Part shown: in pieces, positions 18,251 to 26,580 of the stretch
Layout of the letters: each line of letters begins with the position of its first letter
Numbering within the stretch: position 1 is the stretch's first letter
Notes under the pieces: generated by a model
Told to the model about the DNA's origin: nothing
What the model saw: the letters and a program-made list of their open reading frames with translations, nothing else
Database searches by the model: none
Position numbers and translations under genes: made by a program
NCBI RefSeq assembly: GCF_003807585.1
Contig: NZ_RMBX01000001.1
Coordinates: 744,001-808,000 of the forward strand
Length of the DNA: 64,000 bases
From: Chitinophaga barathri
GTDB lineage: Bacteria > Bacteroidota > Bacteroidia > Chitinophagales > Chitinophagaceae
Direction: 5' to 3'

Positions 18251-19057
18251 ATGAAACTTTTTTATGTGTTATGCATACCGGTGTTTTTTGCAGCCTGCCA
18301 GCAAAGCGGCAACGAGCAGAAAACACCGGTTGTAACAGATTCCCTCAGCGTAGCGATAGACAATATGCGCAAAGACCTTGCGATCAAACCTTCAGACGCT
18401 GCCACCCGCATCTTTTTGGCCAACGCACTTATTGAACAGGGGAATTACGCCGCCGCGGACAGCCAGGCAGCCTTCCTCGAAAAATACCCTGCCACCCTTC
18501 CCAATGCCTTTTATATCTACGGCCTCTCGTCCCTGAACCGGAAGGACACCGCCACCGCTATCACGCACCTTACCAAAGCCATTGGCCTCCGGAAAGACAG
18601 CAGCGAATACGAAGCCGTCATGCTCACCGGTGACCTCCTGCTGGATAAAAAAGAATATAACAAGGCCCTGGAACTGTACACCCTCGCCTCCCGGATAGAT
18701 TCCACCTCCGCGGAAGCCAGTTACGCCGCTGCTGAGGTATACAACCTCCAGGGAAAGGAAACACAGGCCAGGCAACAATACGTACAGACGCTTGCACTCG
18801 ATCCAGCCTACAGCCCGGCTTACATCGGCCTGGGGAATTTATTGTCGAAGTATGGCAAATGGAAAGAGGCATTGCCGCATTACAATATGGCGGCCAAAGC
18901 GGATCCCACCAATGCCGATGCATTTTACCTTCGCGGCCGCGCATTGCTTACGCTGGGCAATCAGCCCGCGGGCATAGACGATCTCACCAAGGCCCTTTCT
19001 TTCAGGAAAAACTTCCCGGAAGCCCGCCAGCTCCTCGATTCCGTTAAAAATCAGTAG
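18251..19057 (+). CDS. TPR-repeat lipoprotein
   Basis: Signal peptide MKLFYVLCIPVFFAAC with lipobox FAAC predicts a lipoprotein. The 269-aa product contains about six tetratricopeptide repeats from residue ~25 to the C-terminus, with recognisable helices at AYSPAYIGLGNLLSKYGKWKE and DAFYLRGRALLTLGNQ. TPR lipoproteins scaffold envelope complexes; no partner can be named. I start at the ATG 18251 rather than 18239 because it begins the signal peptide directly. It is 21 bases after thrC and may be read through from it. Confidence 0.75.
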   Translation: MKLFYVLCIPVFFAACQQSGNEQKTPVVTDSLSVAIDNMRKDLAIKPSDAATRIFLANALIEQGNYAAADSQAAFLEKYPATLPNAFYIYGLSSLNRKDTATAITHLTKAIGLRKDSSEYEAVMLTGDLLLDKKEYNKALELYTLASRIDSTSAEASYAAAEVYNLQGKETQARQQYVQTLALDPAYSPAYIGLGNLLSKYGKWKEALPHYNMAAKADPTNADAFYLRGRALLTLGNQPAGIDDLTKALSFRKNFPEARQLLDSVKNQ

Positions 19058-19062
19058 GTTTG
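19055..19062 (+). promoter_or_regulatory. -7 box upstream of rpe
   Basis: TAGGTTTG matches TAnnTTTG exactly and overlaps the stop codon of the TPR lipoprotein gene. No TTG is seen at the expected -33 spacing. It lies 21 bases upstream of the TTG start of rpe, which would give a short leader and supports that start. Confidence 0.45.
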
Positions 19063-19083
19063 TAATCTTTAAAATCATCCCGC

Positions 19084-19746
19084 TTGGAAAAGAAAACACC
19101 GCTTATCGCCCCCTCTTTACTCGCCGCCAATTTCCTGGAAATAGGAAAAGATGTGAACATGATCAATAACAGCGAGGCGGACTGGCTTCACCTGGATGTG
19201 ATGGACGGGCGTTTTGTACCCAATATCAGTTTCGGGCTGCCGGTGATCGCCGCCGTTACCAAAATAAGCACGAAGGTGAACGATGTGCATTTAATGATCG
19301 AAGAGCCGGAGAAATATGCTGAAGCCTTTGCCAAAGCGGGCGCCAATATCCTTACCGTACATATCGAAGCCTGCCGCCACCTGCACCGGAATATCCAGCA
19401 GATCAAAGGCCTGGGCATGAAGGCGGGCGTAGCCCTCAACCCCCATACCTCCGTGAGCCAGCTGGAAAATATCATCGCGGACCTGGACCTGGTGCTGGTC
19501 ATGAGCGTGAACCCCGGTTTTGGCGGGCAGCATTTTATAGAAAAGACATACGAAAAGATCAGGCAGGTAAAGGCCCTGATCAATCAGTCAGGCTCAAAGG
19601 CGCTGATTGAAGTGGATGGCGGCGTAACGCTAGACAACAGCAAGGCCGTCATCGCAGCCGGCGCCGATGTGCTGGTCGCGGGCAATACCGTGTTCTCCGC
19701 AAAAGACCCCGTGGAAATGATCCGCGCTTTAAAACACAATTCCTGA
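19084..19746 (+). CDS. rpe: Ribulose-phosphate 3-epimerase
   Basis: Pentose phosphate pathway epimerase interconverting ribulose-5-phosphate and xylulose-5-phosphate. The 220-aa TIM barrel shows all family blocks: IAPSLLAANFLEIG, the metal-binding WLHLDVMDGRFVPN, VHLMIEEPEKY, LVMSVNPGFGGQ and LIEVDGGVTLDN. The start is a TTG codon: no in-frame ATG precedes the conserved first strand, and the next Met lies inside it. Confidence 0.93.
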   Translation: MEKKTPLIAPSLLAANFLEIGKDVNMINNSEADWLHLDVMDGRFVPNISFGLPVIAAVTKISTKVNDVHLMIEEPEKYAEAFAKAGANILTVHIEACRHLHRNIQQIKGLGMKAGVALNPHTSVSQLENIIADLDLVLVMSVNPGFGGQHFIEKTYEKIRQVKALINQSGSKALIEVDGGVTLDNSKAVIAAGADVLVAGNTVFSAKDPVEMIRALKHNS

Positions 19747-19820
19747 AGTAACGATGAGATCAATACATCGCGGCAGCCGGTGAAGTACCCGGCCGGCAAA
19801 GACATGCCTTTCATGAACCG

Positions 19821-20213
19821 CTAACGCGCCAGGCTGAGGATAATGTCGTTCGTAAGCGGCTTGGTAAGATAACCCTCCACAAAGTCGAACATACCCACCC
19901 GCTGGCGGTCCCTTTCATCGATAGAAGAGGTAAGCACATAGACCTTCACAGGTTTGGGAAGCGTGCCGCGCACGGCGGAGAAGGCTTCCAGGAATTCCCA
20001 TCCATCCATCACGGGCATGTTCAGGTCCAGTAGAATAATGTCCGGCAATGAAGCGGGCTCGGCGATGTGGAGCCGGATGTGATCCAGCACGTCCTGGGCA
20101 TCGGAGAATTTTTTGACGTCGTTGGTAACCCTTAAACGGTCCAGCATGATCTCGGTGATCTGCTGGTGAATGGGGTCATCGTCTACTATAAAGATCGATC
20201 GTAGCGGCTTCAT
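19821..20213 (-). CDS. Single-domain response regulator
   Basis: A CheY-like receiver of 130 aa without output domain. It has the acidic pocket IVDDDP, phospho-acceptor Asp in ILLDLNMPVMDG, the switch Thr/Ser in VLTSS and Lys in YLTKPL. It begins six bases after the stop of the large histidine kinase gene, so both are co-transcribed and this is the likely phosphoryl acceptor. With no DNA-binding domain, the output must be protein-protein contact or a phosphorelay. Confidence 0.9.
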   Translation of the reverse strand: MKPLRSIFIVDDDPIHQQITEIMLDRLRVTNDVKKFSDAQDVLDHIRLHIAEPASLPDIILLDLNMPVMDGWEFLEAFSAVRGTLPKPVKVYVLTSSIDERDRQRVGMFDFVEGYLTKPLTNDIILSLAR

Positions 20214-20219
20214 AGATTA

Positions 20220-22838
20220 CTATTCGGGGCTGAAGGTAATGATAAATTTGGTTCCTGCGCCAGGCTGGCTCTCAGCATGAATGCTTCCGCCCATGGCTTC
20301 TATCTGGCTTTTTGTAATAAATAGTCCTATTCCCTTGGCATCCTTGTTCTTATGAAACGTTTTCCTGAACCCGAAAAGTTTCGCCCCATACCGCTCCATA
20401 TCGATCCCCATGCCGTTATCTTCCGCCGTAAGCATCACCCCGCCGTCCACCATCCGGCTTTGCAGCTTCAGGCTGGGTTTCCTGTCCGTAGCCCGGTATT
20501 TAATGGCATTGGTAAGGAGGTTCTGTAAAATGCTGTCCAGGTAAATGCGCGGATATTCAATGTACGGGGCTTCGCTGAAGTCTGTTATCAGTTCAATCCC
20601 ACTTGTTTCGATATCCACGAATAATATATCCCTCACCTTCTGCAGCCTTTCGGAAAATACGAGGCGCTCGCGCTCCACGTTCAGGTCTTTCCTGATCTGC
20701 ACCACTTCTATGAGGTCGTTCAGCGTTTCGTCTATATTTTTGATCACTTCCTGGAACATGCCGCGGTACAGCTCTTTTTCCTGTTCGCCGTCCGTATCGT
20801 TCATGATCTGCATCAGCGCCTTGAGGTTCGCAATGGGCGCGCGCAGGTTGTGCGAGGTGATGTGCGCGAAATCCTCCAATTGTTTGTTCTGGTTCACCAG
20901 GTATTTATTGAGCGAGGAAAGTTGTTCATTTGCCTTCCGCAGTTCCCGCTGCATCTTTTTGCTGTCCGTGATGTTCCGGGTGAAAATGGAGATGTTCCCG
21001 TCCTGCATGGGCGCCAGCAGGAATTCGTACCATTTGTCCGTAGCGGGCAGGTAATTGGAGAAAGATACGGGGGCCTGCAACATCATACACTGCTGCACCC
21101 GGGCGTGGAAGGTGGAGCCCACCAGCGTGGGGAACACTTCAAAGATATTCCGCCCTATCACCTTGCCATGATCCACGATCTCCTGCGCCTTGCGGTTGAT
21201 AAAATTCACCTTCCCGTCTTTATCCATAACGGCATAGCCCATGTCTATCGTGTCAAAGAAAAGCCGCATCAGCTCGGCGTTCCGCGTCAGCTGGTTGCGT
21301 ATTTTATATTGCTCCGTCACATCCTGTATCACGCCATAGATGCGCACCATACGCCCGTTGCGGTATTCGGGTTTGCCAATGATGCGGCATTGCAGCACGT
21401 TGTTCCTGGCGGTGTTCACGGTGATCTGCAGGTCGAAGGCCTTGCCCCGCTGCATACACGCGGTCACGGCCAGCTCCACGCGGTTGCGCGATTCTTCCGT
21501 AAAAAAGGACAGCGACTTTTCGTAGGTCATATGCGTAAAAGGCGGCAGCTCGTGGATCTTGTAGGTCTGGGCGCCCCAGCGCATCTGCCGGGTGGTCATA
21601 TCCACCTCCCAGCCGCCTATTTTGCCAATCTCGCCGGTCTGGAGCAGGAATTCGTGGGTCTTGACGTTCTCCAGTTCCTGGCGTTTTTTTTCCGTGATAT
21701 CGTTCACCAGCGCCACCACGATCTGGTCTTTGTCCACGGGGTCTTCCACGGGGAACATGGTGAGGTCCAGGAACACTTCCCGGTCCGTTTTGCCGCCATT
21801 GTTGTGCACCTGGAATTCCAGTTTTTTTTCCAGCCGGATCATTTTGCCTTTTTGCAATACCTGCATAAACAGCTGGTCCAGCTCAAAGAGCCGGGCAAAG
21901 GGGTCTTGTATCAGGTTGCTGTCCGGCTGCTCTTCCAGCCCGGTGCTGGCGAAAAAGCGGCGCTGCGTCTGGTTCACCCGGCGGATGAATCCGAAGTTAT
22001 CAAACTGGATGTACCCCACGGGTAGGTGTTCCACGATGGTATAGAGCAGCCGCTCGCTTTTTTCGAGGCTGAGCACGGCCAGTTTTTTTTCGGTGATCTC
22101 GCTGAGAATGATGAACAGGTAAGCGATCTCCCCTTGCAGGTCCAGCACGGGGAAGCCCGTCACGTCATAATACAGCGGCTGGATGCGGGTCACATTTTCG
22201 TCGTGTATTTCGGAATACCGCAGCAGCATTTCTTTTTTAACGGGGCCTTTGCGCTGTTTTACTTCGTCCAGCAGGGCGGTGAGGCCGGTGCGGCGGTTAA
22301 AACCGTCTTCAAATACATTGTATGGCCCGTTATTGGCGGGGTGGTCCTCGCCAAGGATATGGCGCTGGGCGGTGTTCATATTCCGGTGCCAGCCGTCCGG
22401 TGTAAACTCCTGGAGGCCCACGGGAAGGTTTTCGAGTACGCTGCGGAAAAACCGTTCGTTCCGGCGGGCTTCCGTTTCCTGCTGCACGTTGCGGATGATC
22501 ATCATCACGTGCACGGTATCGTCGCCATTGTAGAGGGGGCTGTAACTGATCTTATAATGAAGGGGGGGATCGCCGAAGGGCACAACAAGGGTGAAGCGTT
22601 CGCCGCTGAGGGCGCGCTGCCAGTGTTCAAGTGCCTCGCCTCTTACATGTGGTGCCGCGTCACAAAGGCGTAAAAGGCTGTCTCCTGCTTTGAATGTTAT
22701 AGCCAGGTATCTTTTATTTTCCTCCACAAAGGCGCTGTTCAGGGTTACCAGCCGCAATTGTGCGTCAAACACCGCTACGGGGTCCGGCAGCGCCTCCACC
22801 ACCTGGCTCAGCAGGGCAATGTTCATGGAATTATTCAA
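20220..22838 (-). CDS. Multi-PAS sensor histidine kinase
   Basis: An 872-aa kinase made of roughly five PAS/PAC units (from residue ~5 to ~600) followed by a HisKA-type dimerisation domain with the H-box in SHNLRAPIANLKALM, and an ATPase domain with N-box LQNLLTNAIKYR, G1 AEDNGMGID and G2 GIGLFITKSQIEAMGG. No transmembrane segment is evident, so it is probably a cytosolic sensor of redox, small ligands or light through PAS cofactors. It is paired with the receiver gene immediately downstream. Confidence 0.9.
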   Translation of the reverse strand: MNNSMNIALLSQVVEALPDPVAVFDAQLRLVTLNSAFVEENKRYLAITFKAGDSLLRLCDAAPHVRGEALEHWQRALSGERFTLVVPFGDPPLHYKISYSPLYNGDDTVHVMMIIRNVQQETEARRNERFFRSVLENLPVGLQEFTPDGWHRNMNTAQRHILGEDHPANNGPYNVFEDGFNRRTGLTALLDEVKQRKGPVKKEMLLRYSEIHDENVTRIQPLYYDVTGFPVLDLQGEIAYLFIILSEITEKKLAVLSLEKSERLLYTIVEHLPVGYIQFDNFGFIRRVNQTQRRFFASTGLEEQPDSNLIQDPFARLFELDQLFMQVLQKGKMIRLEKKLEFQVHNNGGKTDREVFLDLTMFPVEDPVDKDQIVVALVNDITEKKRQELENVKTHEFLLQTGEIGKIGGWEVDMTTRQMRWGAQTYKIHELPPFTHMTYEKSLSFFTEESRNRVELAVTACMQRGKAFDLQITVNTARNNVLQCRIIGKPEYRNGRMVRIYGVIQDVTEQYKIRNQLTRNAELMRLFFDTIDMGYAVMDKDGKVNFINRKAQEIVDHGKVIGRNIFEVFPTLVGSTFHARVQQCMMLQAPVSFSNYLPATDKWYEFLLAPMQDGNISIFTRNITDSKKMQRELRKANEQLSSLNKYLVNQNKQLEDFAHITSHNLRAPIANLKALMQIMNDTDGEQEKELYRGMFQEVIKNIDETLNDLIEVVQIRKDLNVERERLVFSERLQKVRDILFVDIETSGIELITDFSEAPYIEYPRIYLDSILQNLLTNAIKYRATDRKPSLKLQSRMVDGGVMLTAEDNGMGIDMERYGAKLFGFRKTFHKNKDAKGIGLFITKSQIEAMGGSIHAESQPGAGTKFIITFSPE

Positions 22839-22863
22839 TTTGGCATAGGCGGTTGGGATGGGT

Positions 22864-22871
22864 CAAATATA
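22864..22871 (-). promoter_or_regulatory. -7 box for the histidine kinase gene
   Basis: On the minus strand this reads TATATTTG, a perfect TAnnTTTG, ending 26 bases before the kinase start codon. The best TTG upstream is only 14 bases away, shorter than usual, so the -33 element is unclear. Confidence 0.45.
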
Positions 22872-22978
22872 GGGGTTATATTATACAAATTCATGCTATT
22901 ATTATGTGATAAAGGCAGTTATGCGTGTTTTCAAAAAATTCACATGGGGGTAAGTGTGGTGGGCTCCTTACTTTTAAA

Positions 22979-22986
22979 TATCTTTG
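22979..22986 (+). promoter_or_regulatory. -7 box for purE
   Basis: TATCTTTG is an exact TAnnTTTG, 62 bases before the purE ATG. No TTG is present at the expected -33 distance. No other promoter-like element is seen between the divergent kinase gene and purE. Confidence 0.4.
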
Positions 22987-23048
22987 AGCAGGAAACAATA
23001 GTTCCTATTTTACGTTAAACTATAGCAGATTAATTATCAAACAACAGG

Positions 23049-23504
23049 ATGAAAGTTTTAATTCTCATGGGCTCCGAGAGCGATAAACCTGTGATGCAGG
23101 AATCGCAGAATTACCTCCAGTATTTTGGCATTGAAAGTGAAATGATCGTGGCATCAGCCCACCGGAATCCGGACAAGGTGCGCGAACTGGTTATCAATGC
23201 CCAACCTCAGGGTTATGGTGTGATTATTGCAGCGGCTGGTATGGCGGCTGCGTTACCGGGTGTGGTTTCAGCTTACACTTCCCTCCCGGTGCTGGGCGTT
23301 CCTTTAGAAGGGGGCTTGCCTGGCGGTGTGGACGCCCTGTATTCCATTGTACAGATGCCCGCGGGGCTGCCGGTAGGCACCCTGGCAGTAGGCAAGGCTG
23401 GTGCAAAGAATGCGGCGGTGCTGGCGGCAAGGATCATTGCCCTGAGCAACAAAAAAATTGCAGAACGCGTAGAAGCGTTCAAACAGAACGGATACCGGGT
23501 CTAG
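23049..23504 (+). CDS. purE: 5-(carboxyamino)imidazole ribonucleotide mutase
   Basis: Class I PurE of 151 aa, converting N5-CAIR to CAIR in purine synthesis. It has the N-terminal LMGSESDKPVM motif and the active-site block VASAHRNPDKV, followed by IAAAGMAAALPGVVSA and LGVPLEGGLPGG. purK, its usual partner, is not adjacent. The gene is closed by a strong hairpin. Confidence 0.95.
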   Translation: MKVLILMGSESDKPVMQESQNYLQYFGIESEMIVASAHRNPDKVRELVINAQPQGYGVIIAAAGMAAALPGVVSAYTSLPVLGVPLEGGLPGGVDALYSIVQMPAGLPVGTLAVGKAGAKNAAVLAARIIALSNKKIAERVEAFKQNGYRV

Positions 23505-23514
23505 CACTTTATTT

Positions 23515-23555
23515 TCAGGATGCGCGGGCCCCCTGGCTCACGCATCCTGACTTTC
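23515..23555 (+). terminator. Terminator after purE
   Basis: Perfect 10-bp arms 23515-23524 and 23541-23550 (with further GC pairing inside), followed by CTTTCC. It begins 11 bases after the purE stop. Confidence 0.65.
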
Positions 23556-23596
23556 CAGTTCAGATCCGAAATGCAGACATCTAAAATGAACCGCAC

Positions 23597-24580
23597 TTGA
23601 CAGAATCGATCATTAACCTGGACAACGTAAATCCCATTGAATTTTTCGGGGTGAACAACGGAAAGCTGGACTTATTAAAAAAGAAGTTCCCTTTATTGAA
23701 GATCCTTAGCCGCGGCACACAGCTGAAGCTCTCCGGAGCGCCGGAAGAAGTGGCCACCGCCAAAGAAAAGATCGGGCAGATCGTGAGTTATCTCGAGCGC
23801 AACGGGCACCTGAGCGAAAATTATTTCGAGCAGATACTGGGCGAAGAGGAAGGCACGGGCATCGATCACTTTAAGGACCGCAACCCGAACGAAGTGCTGG
23901 TATTTGGCCCGAACGGCCGCACCATCCGCGCCAAAACCGCCAACCAGAAAAAAATGGTGGCGCTGGCGGACAAAAACGACATCGTTTTTGCCATTGGCCC
24001 TGCCGGTACCGGTAAAACCTACACTGCTGTAGCCCTCGCCGTAAGAGCGTTGAAGAACAAGGCGGTACGCAAGATCATCCTCACCCGCCCCGCTGTGGAA
24101 GCAGGGGAAAGCCTGGGATTCCTGCCCGGGGACCTCAAGGAAAAGATCGATCCCTACCTGCGCCCCCTGTACGACGCACTGGATGACATGATCCCGCCGG
24201 ATAAGCTCAGTTATTTTATGACCAACAGGATCATCGAGATCGCACCCCTCGCCTACATGCGAGGCCGTACGCTGGACAATGCCTTTATCCTCCTGGACGA
24301 AGCGCAGAACTCCACGGACCTGCAGATGAAAATGTTCCTCACCCGTATCGGTTCCTCCGCCAAGGCAATCATTACCGGTGACCTGACCCAGATAGACCTT
24401 CCCAAGAACCAGAAGAGCGGCCTCGGCAGAGCCACCCGCATCCTCCGGAACATCGACGGTATCGGGTATCTTGAACTGGATGAGGAAGATGTGGTACGCC
24501 ACCGCCTCGTAAAGGCCATCATCAAGGCTTACGATGCAGCCAGCGACGAGCCCGGCCAGGAAAGAAGGAACGACAATTAA
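23597..24580 (+). CDS. PhoH family ATPase
   Basis: A 327-aa PhoH-type P-loop protein, a family tied to RNA metabolism and ribosome-associated functions. Walker A is GPAGTGKTYTAVALAV (about 135-150) and Walker B is AFILLDEAQN. An N-terminal KH-like stretch (residues ~5-60) precedes it, as in the housekeeping PhoH lineage near ybeY/ybeZ genes. The start is TTG 23597; no in-frame ATG lies near the conserved N-terminus. Alone on its strand between purE and the DUF4878 gene. Confidence 0.88.
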   Translation: MTESIINLDNVNPIEFFGVNNGKLDLLKKKFPLLKILSRGTQLKLSGAPEEVATAKEKIGQIVSYLERNGHLSENYFEQILGEEEGTGIDHFKDRNPNEVLVFGPNGRTIRAKTANQKKMVALADKNDIVFAIGPAGTGKTYTAVALAVRALKNKAVRKIILTRPAVEAGESLGFLPGDLKEKIDPYLRPLYDALDDMIPPDKLSYFMTNRIIEIAPLAYMRGRTLDNAFILLDEAQNSTDLQMKMFLTRIGSSAKAIITGDLTQIDLPKNQKSGLGRATRILRNIDGIGYLELDEEDVVRHRLVKAIIKAYDAASDEPGQERRNDN

Positions 24581-24608
24581 CACGGTTTTAACAGCCATTT
24601 GTTGTAAG

Positions 24609-24639
24609 TTGCGCAATTGAATGATTCCTGTTAATTTTG
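24609..24639 (+). promoter_or_regulatory. Promoter of the DUF4878-like lipoprotein gene
   Basis: TTG at 24609-24611 and TAATTTTG at 24632-24639 with a 20-base spacer match the Bacteroidota consensus. The start codon follows 33 bases later. Confidence 0.65.
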
Positions 24640-24672
24640 TTAATGACATTATAACTTTAACCTATCAACCAC

Positions 24673-25131
24673 ATGAGCTATTACAGGCGAATTGTTTATT
24701 TGATGTGTGTCTCGGGAATATTTTTAACTAGTTGTAAAAAAAGACCTGAACCGCAAGAGGTTGCCTTGGAATTTATGCACGCTATACAGGAATCCAATTT
24801 TGAGCGCGCGAAGGAATTTGCTACCAAAGAATCACAACAGGTTATACTGCTTTACTCCATTTTTGACGGCAAACGCAATGAAAATGAACGTGAAAAGATC
24901 AAAAATGCCAAACTGGAAGTAGTAAATCACCAGGAAAACGGAGATAAAGCGACTGTTACCATTCTCAACTCTTCCGCCAGCCAGCAGGAAACCCTCCAGC
25001 TGGTAAAGGAAAGCGGTCAATGGAAAATATCCCTGACACTTGAAAGCATCCTTCCTACCTACGTAGCCCCGGGCACCATGGATATGAACTCAATGGCCCC
25101 GCAGACAACGGATTCTTCCACAGCTCACTGA
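24673..25131 (+). CDS. DUF4878-like lipoprotein
   Basis: A signal peptide ending in lipobox LTSC (Cys about 20) predicts a lipoprotein of 152 aa. The body resembles the NTF2-like DUF4878 fold: EVALEFMHAIQESNFERAKEFA, central strands with VTILN, and a closing SGQWKISLTLES. Members are small exported proteins of unknown role. The C-terminus is an unstructured Met/Thr/Ser tail. It has its own promoter. Confidence 0.7.
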   Translation: MSYYRRIVYLMCVSGIFLTSCKKRPEPQEVALEFMHAIQESNFERAKEFATKESQQVILLYSIFDGKRNENEREKIKNAKLEVVNHQENGDKATVTILNSSASQQETLQLVKESGQWKISLTLESILPTYVAPGTMDMNSMAPQTTDSSTAH

Positions 25132-25170
25132 TTCCCTCCAATATTTTATAGTTATTCGCGGTTTGTTCCT

Positions 25171-25178
25171 TAATTTTG
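25171..25178 (+). promoter_or_regulatory. -7 box upstream of ppa
   Basis: TAATTTTG, an exact TAnnTTTG, 182 bases before ppa. If used, it gives an unusually long leader that contains the paired structure at 25200-25280. No clear -33 TTG is seen. Confidence 0.4.
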
Positions 25179-25199
25179 CGCCTTTACAAACCGGCAGGT

Positions 25200-25280
25200 T
25201 ACTGATATTCAGGCTCCCTGGGCAGCAAAACCGGCTTTCCGCCAGTTAAAACCGCCCAGTCCACCGCCCGGATATCAGTA
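25200..25280 (+). ncRNA. Possible structured leader RNA upstream of pyrophosphatase gene
   Basis: Nested pairings: TACTGATAT (25200-25208) with ATATCAGTA (25272-25280), 9 bp; inside it CTGGGC (25218-25223) with GCCCAG (25254-25259), 6 bp; inside that a short GGC/GCC stem. I match it to no known riboswitch. It could be a leader element, a processing hairpin or chance. Confidence 0.35.
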
Positions 25281-25360
25281 TTCCTGTTTTATGGCCCCGG
25301 CCACACCGGTATGCATTTGTAGACGTGAAACACATCCTAATTTTTTAAAAGAATCATTGA

Positions 25361-25906
25361 ATGACGACAACGAATCCATGGCACAGCGTAAGCCCAGGTG
25401 ATAACGTGCCCCACTCGGTAACAGGCATTATTGAAATTCCAAAAGGCTCCCGCGCCAAATACGAACTGGATAAAGAAAGCGGCCTGCTGAAACTGGACCG
25501 CGTGCTGTACTCTTCCGTGTATTATCCGGCCAACTACGGCTTCATCCCTAAAACATACTGCGACGATAATGACCCGCTGGACATCCTCATCCTTTCCCAG
25601 ATAGACTGCGTGCCCCTGTGCATCGTGGAAGCAAAGGTGATAGGCGTAATGCAGATGATAGACGGCGGCGAGGCGGACGATAAGATCATCGCCGTGGCCG
25701 CGCACGACATGAGCGTGAACCACATCAACGACATCAGCGAGCTGCCCCCGCACCTGCTGGAAGAGATCCGTCACTTCTTCGAAGAATACAAAAAACTGGA
25801 GAACAAAACCGTGAAAGTGGAAGAATTCCAGAACAAAGCGAAGGCGGAACAGATCATCAACGACGCGTTTGACCTGTACGATAAAACTTTCGGACAACAA
25901 AACTAA
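25361..25906 (+). CDS. ppa: Inorganic pyrophosphatase (family I)
   Basis: Soluble Mg-dependent pyrophosphatase of 181 aa. The family blocks are all present: [19 protein letters not shown], the [14 protein letters not shown] strand, the catalytic [11 protein letters not shown] and [14 protein letters not shown]. It hydrolyses PPi released in biosynthesis. The TauE/SafE gene follows seven bases after its stop, so the two are likely one transcript. Confidence 0.95.
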   Translation: MTTTNPWHSVSPGDNVPHSVTGIIEIPKGSRAKYELDKESGLLKLDRVLYSSVYYPANYGFIPKTYCDDNDPLDILILSQIDCVPLCIVEAKVIGVMQMIDGGEADDKIIAVAAHDMSVNHINDISELPPHLLEEIRHFFEEYKKLENKTVKVEEFQNKAKAEQIINDAFDLYDKTFGQQN

Positions 25907-25913
25907 CACGCAT

Positions 25914-26288
25914 ATGCCGTTACCCCTCATCTTCGGTTTGATCCTGCTGGGCCTCGTGGCCGGTGTTTTCTCCGGTGTGGTGGGTATAGGCGGCGGCATC
26001 ATCCTGATACCCGCGCTGGTGTACTTCTTTGGCCTGAGCCAGCATGAAGCGCAAGGCACTTCCCTGGGCATGCTGATGCTGCCCGTGGGTTTCCTGGCGG
26101 TGATCCAGTATTACAAACAGGGGTTCGTGGATTACAAACTGGTCCTGTTCATTGCCATCGGCTTTGTACTGGGCGGTTTTATCGGCGGAAGACTGGCGGT
26201 AACGCTGCCCGAAACACTGGTAAAAAGAGTGTTCGCGCTCTTTATGATCGCGGTGGCGGTGAAGATGTTGTTTTTTGACAAGTCCTGA
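25914..26288 (+). CDS. Half-length TauE/SafE (TSUP) family membrane protein
   Basis: Starting at ATG 25914 the product is 124 aa with four hydrophobic helices. It contains one TSUP repeat: the GVVGIGGGIILIPAL loop, the ALVYFFGLSQHEAQGTSL motif and a closing helix with RVFALFMIAVAVKMLF. Full-length TSUP transporters (about 250 aa) carry two such repeats, so this would have to dimerise to transport. Substrate unknown; anions such as sulfite or sulfoacetate are typical of the family. It is coupled to ppa. Confidence 0.75.
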   Translation: MPLPLIFGLILLGLVAGVFSGVVGIGGGIILIPALVYFFGLSQHEAQGTSLGMLMLPVGFLAVIQYYKQGFVDYKLVLFIAIGFVLGGFIGGRLAVTLPETLVKRVFALFMIAVAVKMLFFDKS

Positions 26289-26317
26289 ATGACTAATTTT
26301 ACATTTTGAATATCCGG

Positions 26318-26356
26318 ATGACCGGGAAGCAGGTAATGTTTCCCGGTCATTTTTTT
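26318..26356 (+). terminator. Terminator after the TauE/SafE gene
   Basis: Perfect 11-bp arms 26318-26328 and 26340-26350, followed by seven T. It closes the ppa-TauE unit. Confidence 0.85.
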
Positions 26357-26422
26357 ACCGGCCGGTCCGGAGTGGGTGTAAGCCTTATCAGGACAAGACC
26401 GAAACATTATAACGGTACCTGA

Positions 26423-26472
26423 AGCATATCAAAAGCATAGCAAGAGCATATCAAAAGCGTATCAAAAGCATA
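26423..26472. repeat. Tandem 11-bp repeat, 4.5 copies
   Basis: Units AGCATATCAAA, AGCATAGCAAG, AGCATATCAAA, AGCGTATCAAA and a final AGCATA run head to tail. The array lies in the spacer between two convergent genes, after the TauE terminator, where no promoter is expected. Confidence 0.85.
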
Positions 26473-26580
26473 CTTACCCCCACCCGCTGCCATTTTGATC
26501 GTCCTTTTAGGCAAAAATGGCAGCCTTCCCTTGACCTACACCTTTGAAAAGTCCACTTTTGTAAGCCACCAGGCTTTGCC

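Noticed and set aside
26423..26472. 11-bp repeat array as a possible CRISPR
   Set aside because: Units are contiguous with no spacers and are far shorter than CRISPR repeats.
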